Shown here: positions 62,319 to 64,000 of the stretch, piece by piece
Position numbering within the stretch: the stretch's first letter is position 1
Layout: each line of letters begins with the position of its first letter
Origin: Microbulbifer sp. MKSA007
GTDB taxonomy: Bacteria > Pseudomonadota > Gammaproteobacteria > Pseudomonadales > Cellvibrionaceae
DNA: 64,000 nt
Assembly: GCA_032615215.1 (NCBI GenBank)
Contig: CP128433.1
Location: 1,819,501 to 1,883,500, forward strand
Reading direction: 5' to 3'
Position numbers and translations under genes: made by a program
The notes under the pieces: model-generated
Seen by the model: only the letters and a program-made list of their open reading frames with translations
The model's database searches: none
What the model was told of the DNA's origin: nothing

Positions 62319-62570
62319 CTATTTATTACCGCAATACTCATCAAAATTACTGGGAGTGTTAGCAAAGCCAGCCTTCTCTGCAAGTTCCCACGGTCGTTCG
62401 CTTTCTTTAGTTTTACTACACCAAAGGTAGCCGGCTGAGTTTATACACCCGTGGGCATCCTTGTCTGAACCGACCGGTGTGGTGGGCTTGGGATCCTCTG
62501 GAGTATCTGAGGAGCACCCCATCAGGGACGCGACTAGGATAAAAGCGGCGGCTTCTTTGATTTTGAGCAT
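62319..62570 (-). CDS. Small lipoprotein with Cys-rich tail
   Basis: From ATG 62570 the product is 83 residues with lipobox SLMGC, a Pro/Asp linker and a short C-terminal domain: HGCINSAGYLWCSKTKESER, PWELAEKAGF, and EYCGNK. The CxxSAGYxWC...PWE pattern occurs in small exported proteins I recall from bacteria. The position where I would expect another Cys (TKxCxRPWE) is Ser/Glu here. Function unknown. Confidence 0.55.
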   Translation of the reverse strand: MLKIKEAAAFILVASLMGCSSDTPEDPKPTTPVGSDKDAHGCINSAGYLWCSKTKESERPWELAEKAGFANTPSNFDEYCGNK

Positions 62571-62888
62571 TACAATCACCAGAAAGTTAAGGTTATTGTT
62601 AAGTATACGATTTAGTGCAGTACCCTTCACAAGCCGTGCCTAATTGTTACTTCAAGGCCAGTTCAAGTGGGTCTTTTAATATTATTATTAAGTTTGGAAG
62701 GGTATGGGGTTGATAAGCCCCTTCAGTCTAGTAGCTTATCTGCAAATCTGGCTATACTTAAAAATCACCCTCTCGACAACTCTCAAAAGTCCTGGTTACT
62801 TTAATATCCTGTCTTAGGGCCGTGATATCTCTATCGCAGGAAAAAATAAGTCCGTAAGTAGTAGCGGATTGCCTAAATCTACAGTATT
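62571..62888. other. Intergenic region, no gene seen
   Basis: About 320 bp without a supportable gene, RNA or repeat. Confidence 0.3.
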
Positions 62889-63350
62889 TCATACTGACTT
62901 CACCATACTGGCAAGCAGCTTTTCACATGCTCTATAGAGAATAGGTTCTAGCTCTTTTGCTCCAAAAACAGGCCTATGTCTGAGCATCCCTCTTAGGCTG
63001 AATACTCCTGAAAAATATTCTCTCCATGGCATTTTCTCTCGAGCCCTATAAGAGGAGTGTGTTTTATTGGAGTCGGCGTAATAGAGTCGAGCTGCGACTT
63101 CAATCTTTGGCCGCCAGAATACAGGCATTGCGCCAAATTCTCCAAAGTATGCGGTGTCAAACTCACCCCCTCTTACTTTTAAGACTACAACCTCTAGTGC
63201 TAAATCATTGGATTTAAGTTCTATTCGACTCGATATATGTGGTAAGGAGAAAATTTCTACCAGCCTATGACGAATGCCCGCCTCTAAATCTTCGCCCTTA
63301 AAAGCCCCCCCAAGCACCAATCTTACTAAATTCATTCTGTGAGACGACAA
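62889..63350 (-). CDS. Hypothetical protein
   Basis: A 153-residue soluble basic protein. The start is uncertain: TTG 63350 or ATG 63335, neither with a good Shine-Dalgarno. Segments such as IELKSNDLALEVVVLKVRG and PVFWRPKIEVAARLYYADS give no family I recognise. It could be real or partially eroded. Confidence 0.4.
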   Translation of the reverse strand: MSSHRMNLVRLVLGGAFKGEDLEAGIRHRLVEIFSLPHISSRIELKSNDLALEVVVLKVRGGEFDTAYFGEFGAMPVFWRPKIEVAARLYYADSNKTHSSYRAREKMPWREYFSGVFSLRGMLRHRPVFGAKELEPILYRACEKLLASMVKSV

Positions 63351-63681
63351 TCATTTTATCCAGATAGACTCGTGGTTTACTCTTTTTAAATAACTTTGAG
63401 AACATTCTTACTGTAGCCAGATGTAGGTTTTGTGAGGATGGGTATAAGGGTTAGTGCTAGAGGTGTCGTGTGAAACCAACATCCTGTTAGGCATGGAATG
63501 ATAGGTTTTCTGTCTGTATTTTGCACTATTATTAATGGCTAATTTGTACCTCCATGGACAAAGAGCCAAATAGATATTGCTTGTCGGGAATCATCTTTCC
63601 TCTGCCGCCCATGATGACCGGTTGTAGCATAAGCTTGAATGAATGATGTTAATAAACTAAAGGTATAGTGTTCTTGGAGGA
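63351..63681. other. Intergenic region, no gene seen
   Basis: About 330 bp of AT-rich DNA between two minus-strand genes. No gene or RNA recognised. Confidence 0.3.
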
Positions 63682-64000
63682 TTAGTTACCTATTAGTTTT
63701 GGTAACTCTCTCATCGCTTGAAAGGACACTACACCAACTGTATTAGATTCCTCGTTAAGACGATTAAAAAAGTAAGTTTTCATGCCTGCTTCTATACCAG
63801 CCTGAACTCCCACTGGTCCATCATCTATAACGGAGCAGTTCTCAGGATGGTAACCCATACTTTTTGCGGCATGTAGGTATATGCCTGGATCAGGTTTCCA
63901 TATGCCTACTTCATATGAACTGAATAAATTATTTCCGAAATACTTATATAGCCCACATATATCTAATGCATGCTTGATTTTTTGCAGGGGGCCGCTAGAT
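63682..64000 (-). CDS. HAD-superfamily hydrolase, 5' end cut by the window edge
   Basis: The minus strand from the window end reads SSGPLQKIKHALDICGLYKY, FGNNLFSSYEVGIWKPDPGI, YLHAAKSMGYHPENCSVIDD, GPVGVQAGIEAGMKTYFF and stops at TAA 63682-63684. These are HAD phosphatase motif II (SSG), motif III Lys (KPDP) and motif IV (VIDDGPVGV), as in the phosphoglycolate/beta-phosphoglucomutase-like group. About 105 residues are visible; the N-terminal nucleophile motif lies beyond the window. Confidence 0.8.
   Translation of the reverse strand, partial: SSGPLQKIKHALDICGLYKYFGNNLFSSYEVGIWKPDPGIYLHAAKSMGYHPENCSVIDDGPVGVQAGIEAGMKTYFFNRLNEESNTVGVVSFQAMRELPKLIGN

Overview
The window looks like chromosomal DNA of a gammaproteobacterium, most likely a marine, Microbulbifer/Cellvibrionales-like organism. 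This is an inference from gene content: long-form queF, pdxB, epmC, mnmC, yheU, djlA and gcvR-like genes, a Na+-pumping oxaloacetate decarboxylase (oadGAB), a DcaP-like porin and a cyoABCD quinol oxidase. No rRNA, CRISPR array, prophage or intact insertion sequence was seen.

Layout. 0-12 kb is AT-richer and more accessory: a secreted metzincin lipoprotein, a CHAP amidase, a beta-barrel protein with a LytS/LytTR two-component pair, an unrecognised hotdog-like protein, a 271-bp MITE, and a four-gene Lol-like ABC cassette. 11.4-16.5 kb holds dusC and oadGAB. 16.7-25.3 kb mixes small exported proteins, a LysR regulator, a decayed allophanate hydrolase with a second MITE copy beside its start, a dihaem lipoprotein, djlA, bolA and an OmpW porin. 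25.6-36.7 kb holds an Fn3/dihaem peroxidase lipoprotein, mmsA, recQ, a glutamine cyclotransferase, and a mnmC-flavodoxin-trmL-gcvR block. 36.8-48.3 kb is dense housekeeping DNA, including yheU, tusA, epmC, a 5'-3' exonuclease, pdxB, alaA and msrB. 48.4-49.5 kb is a tandem array of four tRNA-Glu/tRNA-Gly pairs. 49.7-58.8 kb holds an ABC-2 exporter, queF, a DcaP-like porin and cyoABCD. The last 5 kb is gene-poor, with a class III cyclase, two tRNA-Ser genes in a duplicated segment, small unknowns and a HAD phosphatase cut by the window end.

Seven otherwise well-conserved genes (the LytS kinase, oadA, ompW, recQ, epmC, the DcaP porin and cyoA) are each broken by a single-base frame change exactly at a homopolymer. 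In every case one base added or removed restores a full-length family member. This points to base-calling error in the assembly rather than seven real mutations, so these genes are annotated at full length with the break noted.

Functional themes. Several genes serve tRNA modification and translation (dusC, mnmC, trmL, tusA, queF, epmC), and the window also carries ten tRNA genes. Energy metabolism is represented by the Na+ decarboxylase, the bo-type oxidase and haem peroxidases. The most unusual items are the Lol-like cassette, the structured MITE pair, the amplified tRNA-Glu/Gly array, a SAM methyltransferase with an export signal, and the decayed urea/allophanate locus.
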